From contig JAUSDY010000102.1 in NCBI GenBank assembly GCA_030650395.1, forward strand, positions 1 through 64,000: a stretch of DNA of 64,000 nt, read 5' to 3'. Position 1 is the first letter of the stretch; each line of letters opens with the position of its first letter. Shown here in pieces: positions 7,223 through 14,800 of the stretch. The notes beneath the pieces were generated by a model. It searched no databases. It saw only the letters and a list, made by a program, of their open reading frames with translations, and was not told the origin of the DNA. Origin of the DNA: Acidobacteriota bacterium. GTDB lineage: Bacteria; Acidobacteriota; Vicinamibacteria; Vicinamibacterales; UBA2999. A program made the position numbers and the translations under genes.

Positions 7223-8161
7223 ATGCGCGCCATTTTTTCGTGGGGCACCCCTTTAAGGGGTGCCCTATTTACAGCCATGAGCGTTGGATTCCTGCAAGCG
7301 CCGCAGCCCGCTCCCGCTCCACCACCGGCCACCGACATCTATCTCGTGCCGCTCAGCGGCGGGGTAGCCTCGATGAAGACCGCGAAGCCCGCGCCGGTTT
7401 CGGTCGCACCCGGCTACGACAACCAGCCGATGTTCAATCTGGCTGGAACGCGGATCCTCTTTGCCGCCAACCACGACGGCAAGCAGACCGACGTCTTCGT
7501 GTTCGATCGCGCCGGCGGCCGCGTGTCGCAGCTCACGCAGACGCCTGAAAACGAAAACTCACCAACGGTCCTGCCCGCCGGCATCGGCGAGGCCGGCGGC
7601 TTCAGCGTGGTGCAGACCGAACCGGACCGGACGCAGCGCTTGTGGCGATTTAACGCGCAGGGCAAGAATCCGCAACTGGTGCTGGCAGATATCAAGCCGG
7701 TCGGCTATCACGCGTGGGTCGACGCGGACCACCTGGCGCTGTTTGTCCTCGGCCAACCGGCCACCTTGCAACTGGCTCGCGTCAGCACCGGCAAGGCTGA
7801 TGTGGCCGCGAGCAACATCGGCCGATCGCTGCATCGCATCCCGGCGACGCGTATGGTCAGCTTCGTGGAGCGCGAGGCGTCGGGCGAGTACTGGATCAAG
7901 TCGATCGACATCGACTCCAAGAAGATCGATCCGCTCGTGAAGACCGTTGAAGGCAGCAGCGATCGCGACTACGCGTGGATGCCGGACGGCAAGACAGTGC
8001 TGATGTCGGCGGGAACGAAGGTGTGGTCGTGGACCCGGGGCGGCCCAGGGTGGACCGAGGTCTTCGATGCGGCGTCGCACAAACTCGGGAACGTCAGCCG
8101 GCTCAACGTGTCGCCGAAGGGCGACGCCGTGGCCATCGTCGTGGCCGAATTGTCAAAGTGA
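7223..8161 (+). CDS. TolB-like PD40 beta-propeller protein, exported
   Basis: This 312-aa protein has blades typical of PD40/WD40-like periplasmic proteins, for example YDNQPMFNLAGTRILFAANHDGKQTDVFVFD, YAWMPDGKTVLMSAG and NVSPKGDAVAIVV. The first ~28 residues (MRAIFSWGTPLRGALFTAMSV) can act as a signal peptide. ATG 7223 is preferred because a TATACT box ends 6 nt upstream; ATG 7277 is the alternative. A palindrome at 7242-7266 lies just inside the N-terminal coding region and encodes WGTPLRGAL. No enzymatic motif is visible; a scaffold or binding role in the periplasm is likely. Confidence 0.65.
   Translation: MRAIFSWGTPLRGALFTAMSVGFLQAPQPAPAPPPATDIYLVPLSGGVASMKTAKPAPVSVAPGYDNQPMFNLAGTRILFAANHDGKQTDVFVFDRAGGRVSQLTQTPENENSPTVLPAGIGEAGGFSVVQTEPDRTQRLWRFNAQGKNPQLVLADIKPVGYHAWVDADHLALFVLGQPATLQLARVSTGKADVAASNIGRSLHRIPATRMVSFVEREASGEYWIKSIDIDSKKIDPLVKTVEGSSDRDYAWMPDGKTVLMSAGTKVWSWTRGGPGWTEVFDAASHKLGNVSRLNVSPKGDAVAIVVAELSK
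7242..7266. repeat. palindrome GGGCACCCC-TTTAA-GGGGTGCCC
   Basis: A perfect 9-5-9 hairpin (core 7243-7265) overlaps the N-terminal codons of the PD40 protein. The TTTAA loop resembles the loops of the other GC-rich palindromes at 8180 and 17683. Confidence 0.8.
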
Positions 8162-8179
8162 CGGTGCGGACGAGGACAT

Positions 8180-8204
8180 GTAGCGCGGAACTTTAGTTCC
8201 GCGA
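8180..8204. repeat. GTAG-type palindrome at convergent gene ends
   Basis: GTAGC is followed by the stem-loop GCGGAACTTTAGTTCCGC and then GA. It lies between a plus-strand stop (8161) and a minus-strand stop (8193-8195, inside the palindrome). The membrane-protein C-terminus SRKSRN is thereby encoded by the repeat and its flank. The same element with a two-base compensatory change is at 17727-17750. Confidence 0.85.
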
Positions 8205-9968
8205 TTTCCGCGATTCTCCAAAGGTCCGCCTCCGCCACAACACCGTCGATAGCGCGATCGCCGCAACGAAGATCGCCAGGCCGGCGTACAGACCCGGCGG
8301 CACGAACGAGAATACGTAGTCACCGGACTGCCCAGGCTGCATGACGACGAATGCCATGACCTCCCTGGACGTCGCATCAACCGGCCCCGCCGTGCTGGTC
8401 CACCCGGGCGACCAGTTGTAGTTCAAGTAGATACGCGTCGGCTTTTCGCCGCCGGCAAACGTGAACGCGATGCGGTTCGGCGAAAACCGCTGGTTCACGT
8501 TCGCAGGTCCTTCCGCAAAGACCTGCGATTGATCGGCGCCCGCCGTCCGAAACGTCTGCAGCGACTCGTAACAGTGGAAGAACGCGCGGTCTTCCGTGAG
8601 CGCGCGCAGCATCGGCGAGCCGGGCGCGTAGGCACTCGACTCGCTATCAGTAGTGATTCGCGACGGCCCCGCCATCAATGGGAACGAGGTGTCAAAGGCG
8701 GGCTCGCCGAAAACCCGCGTGAAGTTCGCCCGGTTCATCACGATCAGGTGCGCCGAGGCGCCCAGGCAGGCGATCGTGACCACTGCGCGGGCCCATCCCG
8801 AGAAACGCAGGCCGCCGAGCCACGCGGCCGACGCCCAGGCGAGCGTCAGCGCCGCGAACTGAATGAACGGGATGGTGTAGCGGCTCGGAATCCTGAAACT
8901 CGAGAACAGCGGAAGGTGAGTGGCCAGCGACGCCGGCGCAAAGCGGCTGAACTCGCCAAGCGACAGCGTGAAGAGAACCACCGTCGTCAACGCCAGGGAC
9001 AGCCCGAACCATCGATCGGCCGTTCGCCGCCGCAACAGTGCCCAGATCAATCCGACCCCCACGGCCAGCACGCCGGCGGGGCCGATGTAGTTGCCGTACT
9101 CATGCCAGCCGTGGCGTTGTTGAGGCAATCGCCCGCCGACGACTTGCGTCGGCACCAGGTAGGTTTGCCGCAGGATATCGAGCGTCACGCGGTCCGGATG
9201 TTCGGTGGGATTACGCGTGTCCCAGAAACGCTCTCCGCTCACGAACAAACCGACCGGCAGCAGCTTCGGCGCCGAATAGGCAAGGCCCGCGACCGTAAAC
9301 GCGGCGACGATCATCAACGGGCGCCAGTCGCGCTTGGCGATCGCCGCAACAATCGAGAAGGTGCCGAGGGCCGCGAACGACATCGGCAGGATGTGGGTGC
9401 CGCCGTTGGCCACCATCAGCGCGAGCGTGCCCGCTGCCAGGAAAATATCGCGCCACGCGCCCGTTCGAAAGGCGCGGAAGAAAAAATACAGCTGAAGCGG
9501 CAGGTAGAAGCCGGGCAGGAACACGCTGTGGCCGACCCGCACATGGATCGCCGGCGCGCCCGACGCCGTGACGAGCGTGGCCAGGTAAATCACCGCCGGC
9601 AAGAACGTCAGCCCGATCACCCGCGTCAGCAGCAGGTGCATGCCAACGAACCCGATCCAGTAATGAAGAACGATGTTCACCTTCATCGCCAGTTGCAGCG
9701 ACATCAAGGCGGTCAACGGATAGACCGGGCTCAAGAGCGCGATCTGCGGGTTCTGCCACAGCACATTGCCGCCGCAGTACCACGGATTCCAGAACGGGAG
9801 CTGGCCGTACTCGACGACGCTCTTCAGGACCGAGCCGTAATAAAAGAGGTGCTGGTCCCAGTCGTTGGTGCCGAGCGCGTTGGGTTGATCGAAGAGCGGC
9901 AGGCAGAAGACCACGCTGAGGACGCCGTAGATTGCGCACAGCGCCACTGGCCGCAGTCGAGCAGGCAT
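8193..9968 (-). CDS. YfhO-like polytopic membrane protein
   Basis: This 591-aa protein has about 11-12 hydrophobic segments and a periplasmic C-terminal part. After helix 1 comes NDWDQHLFYYGSVLKS and then LPFWNPWYCGGNVLWQNPQ, close to the WNP-x-GG loop of YfhO/GT-C type membrane proteins that handle lipid-linked sugars. The start is set at ATG 9968; longer frames would run into the divergent gene. A GATTAT box precedes it. The C-terminal six residues come from a palindromic repeat. Function is inferred from fold only; a glycosyltransferase or polymer-modification role is possible. Confidence 0.6.
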   Translation of the reverse strand: MPARLRPVALCAIYGVLSVVFCLPLFDQPNALGTNDWDQHLFYYGSVLKSVVEYGQLPFWNPWYCGGNVLWQNPQIALLSPVYPLTALMSLQLAMKVNIVLHYWIGFVGMHLLLTRVIGLTFLPAVIYLATLVTASGAPAIHVRVGHSVFLPGFYLPLQLYFFFRAFRTGAWRDIFLAAGTLALMVANGGTHILPMSFAALGTFSIVAAIAKRDWRPLMIVAAFTVAGLAYSAPKLLPVGLFVSGERFWDTRNPTEHPDRVTLDILRQTYLVPTQVVGGRLPQQRHGWHEYGNYIGPAGVLAVGVGLIWALLRRRTADRWFGLSLALTTVVLFTLSLGEFSRFAPASLATHLPLFSSFRIPSRYTIPFIQFAALTLAWASAAWLGGLRFSGWARAVVTIACLGASAHLIVMNRANFTRVFGEPAFDTSFPLMAGPSRITTDSESSAYAPGSPMLRALTEDRAFFHCYESLQTFRTAGADQSQVFAEGPANVNQRFSPNRIAFTFAGGEKPTRIYLNYNWSPGWTSTAGPVDATSREVMAFVVMQPGQSGDYVFSFVPPGLYAGLAIFVAAIALSTVLWRRRTFGESRKSRN

Positions 9969-9993
9969 CGGAAGATGATAATCTCGATCCCTT

Positions 9994-10605
9994 ATGTCCG
10001 AGTTCCGAGTCGAAAAACGGCGCGAGGCCGCCGAGCTGACGCTCAGCACCGGCGCGACCGTGGCCGGCTACTTCTTCTTGGCGGGGTCAAGCCAGCTGCA
10101 TTCCGGTCCCGAGCGCGTTGGCGATGTGCTCAATCTGGAAGCGGGGTTCTTTCCCTTTGAGGCGGGCGTTGGCGACACGGCGTTATATAACCGCGCGCAG
10201 GTGCTGATGGTCTCGCTGCCGACGCCGGTGATCGAGGCCCAGCTCGACGCCGGCTACGACGTCGCCACGCGCCGGACCGTCAGGGTACTGTTGTCCAACG
10301 GCGAAACGGTCACCGGCAACGTCGTCGTGTATCGTCCCCCGGGGCGGGATCGGCTGAGCGACTACGCGCACATCGACGAGCGTTTCCGCTACGTCGAGCT
10401 GCCTGATCGTACGATTCTGATCAATTCCGCGCACATCGTGGCGCTTACCGAGGTGACTGCTCAAGCGGGCCAACATCGATACCAAGTTCGTGCAGGCGGT
10501 GGCCGCGGGCTAACGGGCGCCGATGCTACCTCATCTATAAGAGAGAGTTGGTCTTTGAATCCGCATGTGCAATTAGGAACAGCCGAAGCGGAGTCGCAGC
10601 GGTAG
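9994..10605 (+). CDS. conserved hypothetical protein, 203 aa
   Basis: I do not recognise the family with confidence. The protein is mainly beta-rich: ELTLSTGATVAGYFFLAG, RRTVRVLLSNGETVTGNVVVYRPPG and YVELPDRTILINSAHIVALTEV look like two small repeated barrel-like units. No signal or membrane segment is seen, so it is probably cytoplasmic. The start is ATG 9994, with GATAAT at 9977-9982 overlapping the divergent -10 of the YfhO-like gene. The last ~35 residues are of low similarity to the rest and could be a late extension. Confidence 0.55.
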   Translation: MSEFRVEKRREAAELTLSTGATVAGYFFLAGSSQLHSGPERVGDVLNLEAGFFPFEAGVGDTALYNRAQVLMVSLPTPVIEAQLDAGYDVATRRTVRVLLSNGETVTGNVVVYRPPGRDRLSDYAHIDERFRYVELPDRTILINSAHIVALTEVTAQAGQHRYQVRAGGGRGLTGADATSSIRESWSLNPHVQLGTAEAESQR

Positions 10606-10686
10606 GGTTATGGACGGCTTGGACTGGCGTGCTGCCGACCGAGCAGTTCTATTTACCGGCTCGCCGGAAACCCGAAGGAGTTCGCG

Positions 10687-10833
10687 ATGAATCTGATCGT
10701 TCTGCTCATCATTCTTCTGTTGCTGTTCGGCGGCGGCGGTTTCTACGTCGGTGGCCCGGCCGTGGGCGGCAGTCTTGGCGGCCTCATTCTCATCATCCTG
10801 ATTGTCCTGCTGATAAGCGGCAAACGGTTTTGA
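10687..10833 (+). CDS. small hydrophobic protein, DUF3309-like, 48 aa
   Basis: The 48-residue product begins MNLIVLLIILLLLFGGGGFY and ends LILIILIVLLISGKRF: two hydrophobic stretches around a Gly-rich centre (VGGPAVGGSLGG). This is the layout of DUF3309-type small membrane proteins. A Shine-Dalgarno AAGGAG at 10675-10680 fixes the ATG. It stands alone between a hypothetical gene and a lipoprotein. Function unknown. Confidence 0.7.
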   Translation: MNLIVLLIILLLLFGGGGFYVGGPAVGGSLGGLILIILIVLLISGKRF

Positions 10834-10906
10834 GGAGTCGCCGGGCATAGAGGGCACGCGTGCGACCAGGCAGGAGTGACAGACCTGCAGTGGTATGGTA
10901 GTTGTC

Positions 10907-11410
10907 ATGATCGAGCGCATGCGATTGACGTCAGTCGCGACGGTCATGGCGCTGCTTGTGATGAGCGCCTGTGGATCTCCGGCCGCGCCGAGCGCGGTCG
11001 GCAGTCTCGCGATCTCAACTCCCACGCCCGCTCCGGGCAGCATCATTCCTGTCACCCAGAATGGGTCACAGTATTTCCTGGCGCGCGGTTCAGGCCTCTT
11101 TTCCATTCCGATTGCGGTGTCGTCCAATCGCGAGGCTGCGTGGGCGCAACTCAGCGTGTATCTCTATGACGGGAGCGCAGGCCTCGGGTATTGCGGGCAG
11201 AATATCCCCGACGCGCCGACTTGGGGGCCATTCTCCAAAGGCCAGACCGCCGCTGTGACGATCAGCGGATTCCAGATCTCACGCGTGCCGTGCCAGGTCA
11301 CGTCGATTCGCGCCTTCCTGCACACCAGAAACAGCGGCCTTCTCATTCCGCCGACCGCAAGCGAAACGGTGGCCGACGGCAGCCTGGCGGTCAGCTACAC
11401 GTTCCGCTAG
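10907..11410 (+). CDS. small lipoprotein of unknown function
   Basis: The N-terminus MRLTSVATVMALLVMSACGS has a clear lipobox (VMSAC), so the mature protein is lipid-anchored. The rest is a ~140-aa beta-rich domain with two cysteines (GYCGQN and RVPCQV) that could form a disulfide, and it ends with SYTFR. The start is uncertain: ATG 10895, 10907 or 10919 are in frame, and a TATGGT box at 10894-10899 would support 10907 or 10919. The family is not recognised. It is probably exposed at the periplasmic or outer surface. Confidence 0.6.
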   Translation: MIERMRLTSVATVMALLVMSACGSPAAPSAVGSLAISTPTPAPGSIIPVTQNGSQYFLARGSGLFSIPIAVSSNREAAWAQLSVYLYDGSAGLGYCGQNIPDAPTWGPFSKGQTAAVTISGFQISRVPCQVTSIRAFLHTRNSGLLIPPTASETVADGSLAVSYTFR

Positions 11411-11442
11411 GCCTGCGCGCTTCGCGAAGACCTCATTATCGG

Positions 11443-11468
11443 TGGCGTCCCCGACGGGATTGGATCCC
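11443..11468. repeat. fragment matching the 3' end of tRNA-Glu (att-like direct repeat)
   Basis: TGGCGTCCCCGACGGGATT here is identical to 14504-14522, the CCA end, acceptor strand and T-arm side of tRNA-Glu, and 24 of 26 bases match in the same orientation. No other part of a tRNA is present. The two copies bracket the kinase gene, 3061 bp apart, as att sites would. Confidence 0.75.
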
Positions 11469-11578
11469 TTCCGCGTGAACGGGTCCGTGCTCCTCCGCGT
11501 GGCTTGACCTGCGTGAACCAGCTGCTTCGCGTCCGCAGGCCGGCAGCCGAAGTGCGTACCGGGCGAGGTGAGGCCACC

Positions 11579-11584
11579 TATAAT
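11579..11584 (+). promoter_or_regulatory. -10 box TATAAT of the kinase gene
   Basis: The consensus TATAAT ends 7 nt before the in-frame TTG at 11592, which I take as the start of the kinase. There is no Shine-Dalgarno, so a leaderless transcript is likely. Confidence 0.6.
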
Positions 11585-11591
11585 CACGTCG

Positions 11592-14312
11592 TTGACCCTT
11601 GGCACCCGGCTCGGCCCCTACGAAGTCCTGTCGCTCCTCGGCGCCGGCGGCATGGGCGAGGTGTACCGGGCCAAGGACTCGAAGCTGAAACGCGAGGTCG
11701 CCCTCAAAGTCTTGCCGGCCGACGTGGCGAAGGATCGCGAGCGGCTGGCGCGGTTCCAGCGCGAGGCCGAAGTCCTCGCCTCGCTCAACCATCCCCACAT
11801 CGCGCAGATCTACGGCCTCGAACAAGCCGGAGACACGTTTGCACTCGTCATGGAGCTGGTCGAAGGCGAAGACCTCGCGCAGCGGATCGCGCGCGGTCCC
11901 GTCCCTCTCGATGAGGCCCTGCCGATCGCGCGGCAAATTGCCGAAGCCCTTGAAGCCGCGCACGAGCAAGGGATCATCCACCGCGACTTGAAGCCCGCCA
12001 ATGTCAAGGTGCGTGCGGACGGCACCGTGAAGGTCTTGGATTTCGGTCTGGCGAAAGCGATGGCCCCCGCGGGCGCGGCTGGCGCCAACGCGATGAACTC
12101 GCCGACGCTGTCCATTCACGCCACCGAGGCGGGACTCATTCTCGGCACCGCGGCCTACATGAGCCCCGAGCAGGCGGCCGGCAAGGCGGTCGACAAGCGC
12201 AGCGATCTCTGGGCGTTCGGTGTTGTGCTGCTGGAGATGCTGACGGGTCGCCAGGTATTCGCGGGCGAGACGGTGTCGCACGTCCTCGCGGCGGTGCTGC
12301 GAGCGGAGCCGGATTGGAGCGCGTTGCCCGCCAACACGCCCCCGCCGATCCGGCGATTGTTGCGGCGCTGTCTCGACAAGGACCGCAAGCGCCGCCTCGA
12401 TTCGGTTGCCGATGCGCGATTGGAGATCGACGACGCGCTCACGCCAATCGGTGAAACGGGAACGGTGAGCGAGTCGACGCAAGGGGCCGCCTGGCGACGC
12501 GCATTACCGTGGGCCGTCGCTGCCGCAGGTCTCGTAGTGGCGGCCGTGGCGATCACACTCTGGGTGCCGTGGCGGAAGGCGTCACCGCCCGCGCCGCTGC
12601 GTCTCAGCACCGAGCTGGGCGCGGACGTCTCGCTGACGGTCGGTCTCGGAGACGCCACGAGCCTCTCGCCCGACGGCGCCGTCATCGCGTTCGTCGCGCA
12701 GAAGAGCGGGGGAGGCAGTCCCCAGCTCTACGTGCGACGACTCACCCAACTACAGGCCACCCCCTTGTCGGGGACCGACGACGCCGAGAGTCCGTTCTTT
12801 TCGCCGGACGGCCAGTGGATCGCGTTTTTCGCGGGCGGCAAGCTGAAGAAGATCGCCGTCACGGGCGGCGCCACCGTCACACTCTGCGACGCCCCAGACG
12901 ACCGTGGCGGCGCCTGGGGCGAGGACGGCACGATCGTGTTCCTGCCCAACACGAGGGGAAGCTTGATGCGGGTGTCGTCAGCCGGCGGGACGCCAGAACC
13001 GCTGACGTCCCTCGCTGAGGGCGAGGCCACCCAGCGGTGGCCCCAGGTGTTGCCGGGTGGCAAGGCAGTGCTCTTTACGAGCAGCGGCGCCACTGTCGCT
13101 TACGACGACGCGAACCTCGTGGTGCAGGCGCTGCCCACGGGCGCGCGCACCGTCGTGCAGCGCGGGGGCTATCACGGCCGGTATCTGCCGAGCGGCCATC
13201 TGGTGTACCTCCACGCCGGAACGCTCGTTGCGGCGCCCTTCGATCTGGAACGGCTGGCGGTAACCGGGCCGCCGGTACCCGCGCTCGAAGGCGTGACGTC
13301 GAACGCGGATACCGGCGGCGCGCAGTTTGCGGTGTCGGCCAGCGGCACGTTGGTGTATCTGCCTGGGCACAGCACCGGCAGCGGACTACCGATTCACTGG
13401 ATGGATCACGAGGGGAAGACGCCGCCGCTGCGGGCCACGCCCGCGAACTGGTCCAATCTCCTCTTCGCGCCCGATGGCCGCCGGCTCGCCATACAAATCC
13501 TTGAGCGATCCACGAACGACATCTGGGTCTACGAGTGGGCGCGGGACACGCTGACCCGCTTGACGTTCGATCCGGCCAATGACCTGAAGCCGGTGTGGAC
13601 CCCCGATGGCCGCCGCCTCGTGTTTGCGTCAGCCCGCGCGGACCAAGCGATGCCGAACCTGTATTGGCAGCGCGCCGATGGGACCGGCGACGCGCAGCGC
13701 CTCACCGAGAGCAAGAACCTCCAGTGGCCCGCCTCGTGGCATCCGAGCGGCACGGTCCTGGCGTTCGAGGAGCAGACCCCGCAAACGGCCACCGACCTGA
13801 TGATTCTGCCTCTGGAAGGGGACGAGGCGTCGGGCTGGAAGCCCGGCAAGCCCACCGTGTTTTTGAACAGTCCGTTCACGGAGCGCGAGCCGATGTTCTC
13901 GCCGGATGGGCGGTGGCTCGCGTATATCTCGAACGAATTCGGACGCCCTGAAGTGTACGTCCGGCCGTTTCCCGGGCCGGGCGGCAAGTGGCAGATCTCG
14001 ACCGGCGGCGGCAGCTATCCCACCTGGTCGCAGACCAAACGAGAACTCTTCTACGGCACACCCAACGGCCAGATCATGGTCGCGCCCTATGCGGTGGAGG
14101 GCGACTCGTTCCGCGCCGAGAAGCCGCGGCTCTGGTCCGAGGGGCGCCACGTGGTGCGTGGGCTAACCCGGATGTTCGACCTGCACCCCGACGGGGAGCG
14201 GGTCGCGCTCGCGCCCGCCGCGCAAACAAGCGGTGTGAAGCAGGACCACGTCACGTTCCTCTTCAACTTCTTCGACGAACTGCGCCGCATCGCACCGGTG
14301 ACGAAACCATGA
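11592..14312 (+). CDS. PknB-type Ser/Thr protein kinase with C-terminal PD40/TolB-like propeller
   Basis: This 906-aa protein (TTG start) has a cytoplasmic kinase domain at about residues 8-280: glycine loop LGAGGMGEVY, ATP lysine Lys39, catalytic HRD at 130-132 (HRDLKPANV) and DFG at 150-152, all intact. A membrane helix follows at about 306-328 (LPWAVAAAGLVVAAVAITLWV). The remainder is an extracytoplasmic propeller with repeated SPDG motifs (LSPDGAVIAF, FFSPDGQWIAF, FSPDGRWLAYIS). Acidobacteria carry many such sensor kinases; the ligand is unknown. The family usually begins GTRLGPYEIL, supporting TTG 11592 over GTG 11568. It is followed by a decayed kinase start and tRNA-Glu. Confidence 0.9.
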   Translation: MTLGTRLGPYEVLSLLGAGGMGEVYRAKDSKLKREVALKVLPADVAKDRERLARFQREAEVLASLNHPHIAQIYGLEQAGDTFALVMELVEGEDLAQRIARGPVPLDEALPIARQIAEALEAAHEQGIIHRDLKPANVKVRADGTVKVLDFGLAKAMAPAGAAGANAMNSPTLSIHATEAGLILGTAAYMSPEQAAGKAVDKRSDLWAFGVVLLEMLTGRQVFAGETVSHVLAAVLRAEPDWSALPANTPPPIRRLLRRCLDKDRKRRLDSVADARLEIDDALTPIGETGTVSESTQGAAWRRALPWAVAAAGLVVAAVAITLWVPWRKASPPAPLRLSTELGADVSLTVGLGDATSLSPDGAVIAFVAQKSGGGSPQLYVRRLTQLQATPLSGTDDAESPFFSPDGQWIAFFAGGKLKKIAVTGGATVTLCDAPDDRGGAWGEDGTIVFLPNTRGSLMRVSSAGGTPEPLTSLAEGEATQRWPQVLPGGKAVLFTSSGATVAYDDANLVVQALPTGARTVVQRGGYHGRYLPSGHLVYLHAGTLVAAPFDLERLAVTGPPVPALEGVTSNADTGGAQFAVSASGTLVYLPGHSTGSGLPIHWMDHEGKTPPLRATPANWSNLLFAPDGRRLAIQILERSTNDIWVYEWARDTLTRLTFDPANDLKPVWTPDGRRLVFASARADQAMPNLYWQRADGTGDAQRLTESKNLQWPASWHPSGTVLAFEEQTPQTATDLMILPLEGDEASGWKPGKPTVFLNSPFTEREPMFSPDGRWLAYISNEFGRPEVYVRPFPGPGGKWQISTGGGSYPTWSQTKRELFYGTPNGQIMVAPYAVEGDSFRAEKPRLWSEGRHVVRGLTRMFDLHPDGERVALAPAAQTSGVKQDHVTFLFNFFDELRRIAPVTKP

Positions 14313-14480
14313 GTCTCAGCGCCGGCACTTGCCTCGGTCCGTATGAAATTCTCTTTGCCCTCGGGGCCAGCGGCATGGGCGAGGTCTATCGCGGCGGGAC
14401 GTCAGCGTCGCGATGATCTCGCGGCTCACATCGCGCGAGGACCGACGCCGATCGGAAGCGCTACAGTTGCGCGTGTGTGG
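14309..14480 (+). pseudogene. remnant of a second PknB-type kinase
   Basis: ATG 14309 overlaps the stop of the intact kinase (ATGA). The first codons give MSLSAGTCLGPYEILFALG and then SGMGEVYRGG, a normal kinase N-terminus with glycine loop, before a stop at 14416. In the +1 frame just downstream, DLAAHIARGPTPIGSATVAR aligns with DLAQRIARGPVPLDEALPIA of the intact kinase. The intervening ~70 codons, including the ATP lysine, are missing. A deletion and frameshift have therefore destroyed a tandem kinase copy. Confidence 0.75.
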
Positions 14481-14503
14481 CGAGATTCTTCGGATGATAT
14501 TTT

Positions 14504-14579
14504 TGGCGTCCCCGACGGGATTCGAACCCGTGTTTTAGCCTTGAAAGGGCCACGTCCTGGGCCTCTGGACGACGGGGAC
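14504..14579 (-). tRNA. tRNA-Glu (anticodon TTC)
   Basis: On the minus strand a complete cloverleaf runs from 14579 to 14504: acceptor GTCCCCG pairing with CGGGGAC, an anticodon stem and loop with CTTTCAA, T-arm GGGTTCGAATCCC, discriminator G and an encoded CCA. Its 3' end is duplicated at 11443-11468. Confidence 0.95.
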
Positions 14580-14674
14580 GCGCGGTGAGAAACATCGATT
14601 GTAGCATGCGGCTCACCGCCGCCTGTAGCTACGGCAGCTGCGTCAGGCGTATCGCTAGTGGGTCCGCTCGGCGA

Positions 14675-14782
14675 CTAACCAGCGTTACAGCTGCGCATCA
14701 GCAAAATCAGGACTGCCGAGAGCACGATCGAGATGCCGATCGACCCGAGACAGCCGGCGCGATTTGAGAAAAACAGGAACAT
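14675..14782 (-). CDS. small single-span membrane protein, 35 aa
   Basis: The product begins MFLFFSNRAGCLGSIGISIV and continues LSAVLILLMRSCNAG: an aromatic N-terminus, an SNRxGCLGS motif and one hydrophobic helix. Very similar short proteins are annotated across several phyla as I recall, but without known function. It lies divergent from the ABC transporter. A GATACT sequence precedes the ATG by 9 nt. The call rests on composition and motif only. Confidence 0.45.
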   Translation of the reverse strand: MFLFFSNRAGCLGSIGISIVLSAVLILLMRSCNAG

Positions 14783-14800
14783 CGATCAACAGTATCCGGG

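Noticed and set aside
8529-10160. 543-codon plus-strand ORF rich in Arg/Gln/His
   Set aside because: Antisense shadow of the YfhO-like membrane gene; composition is typical of a shadow frame.
11443-11520. A second complete tRNA gene
   Set aside because: Only the acceptor and T-arm side matches tRNA-Glu; the anticodon and D arms are absent.
14343-14588. Plus-strand ORF encoding GVPDGIRTRVLALKGPRPG
   Set aside because: It is the antisense of tRNA-Glu; this peptide is a well-known artefact of translating tRNA genes. Its upstream part is decayed kinase sequence.
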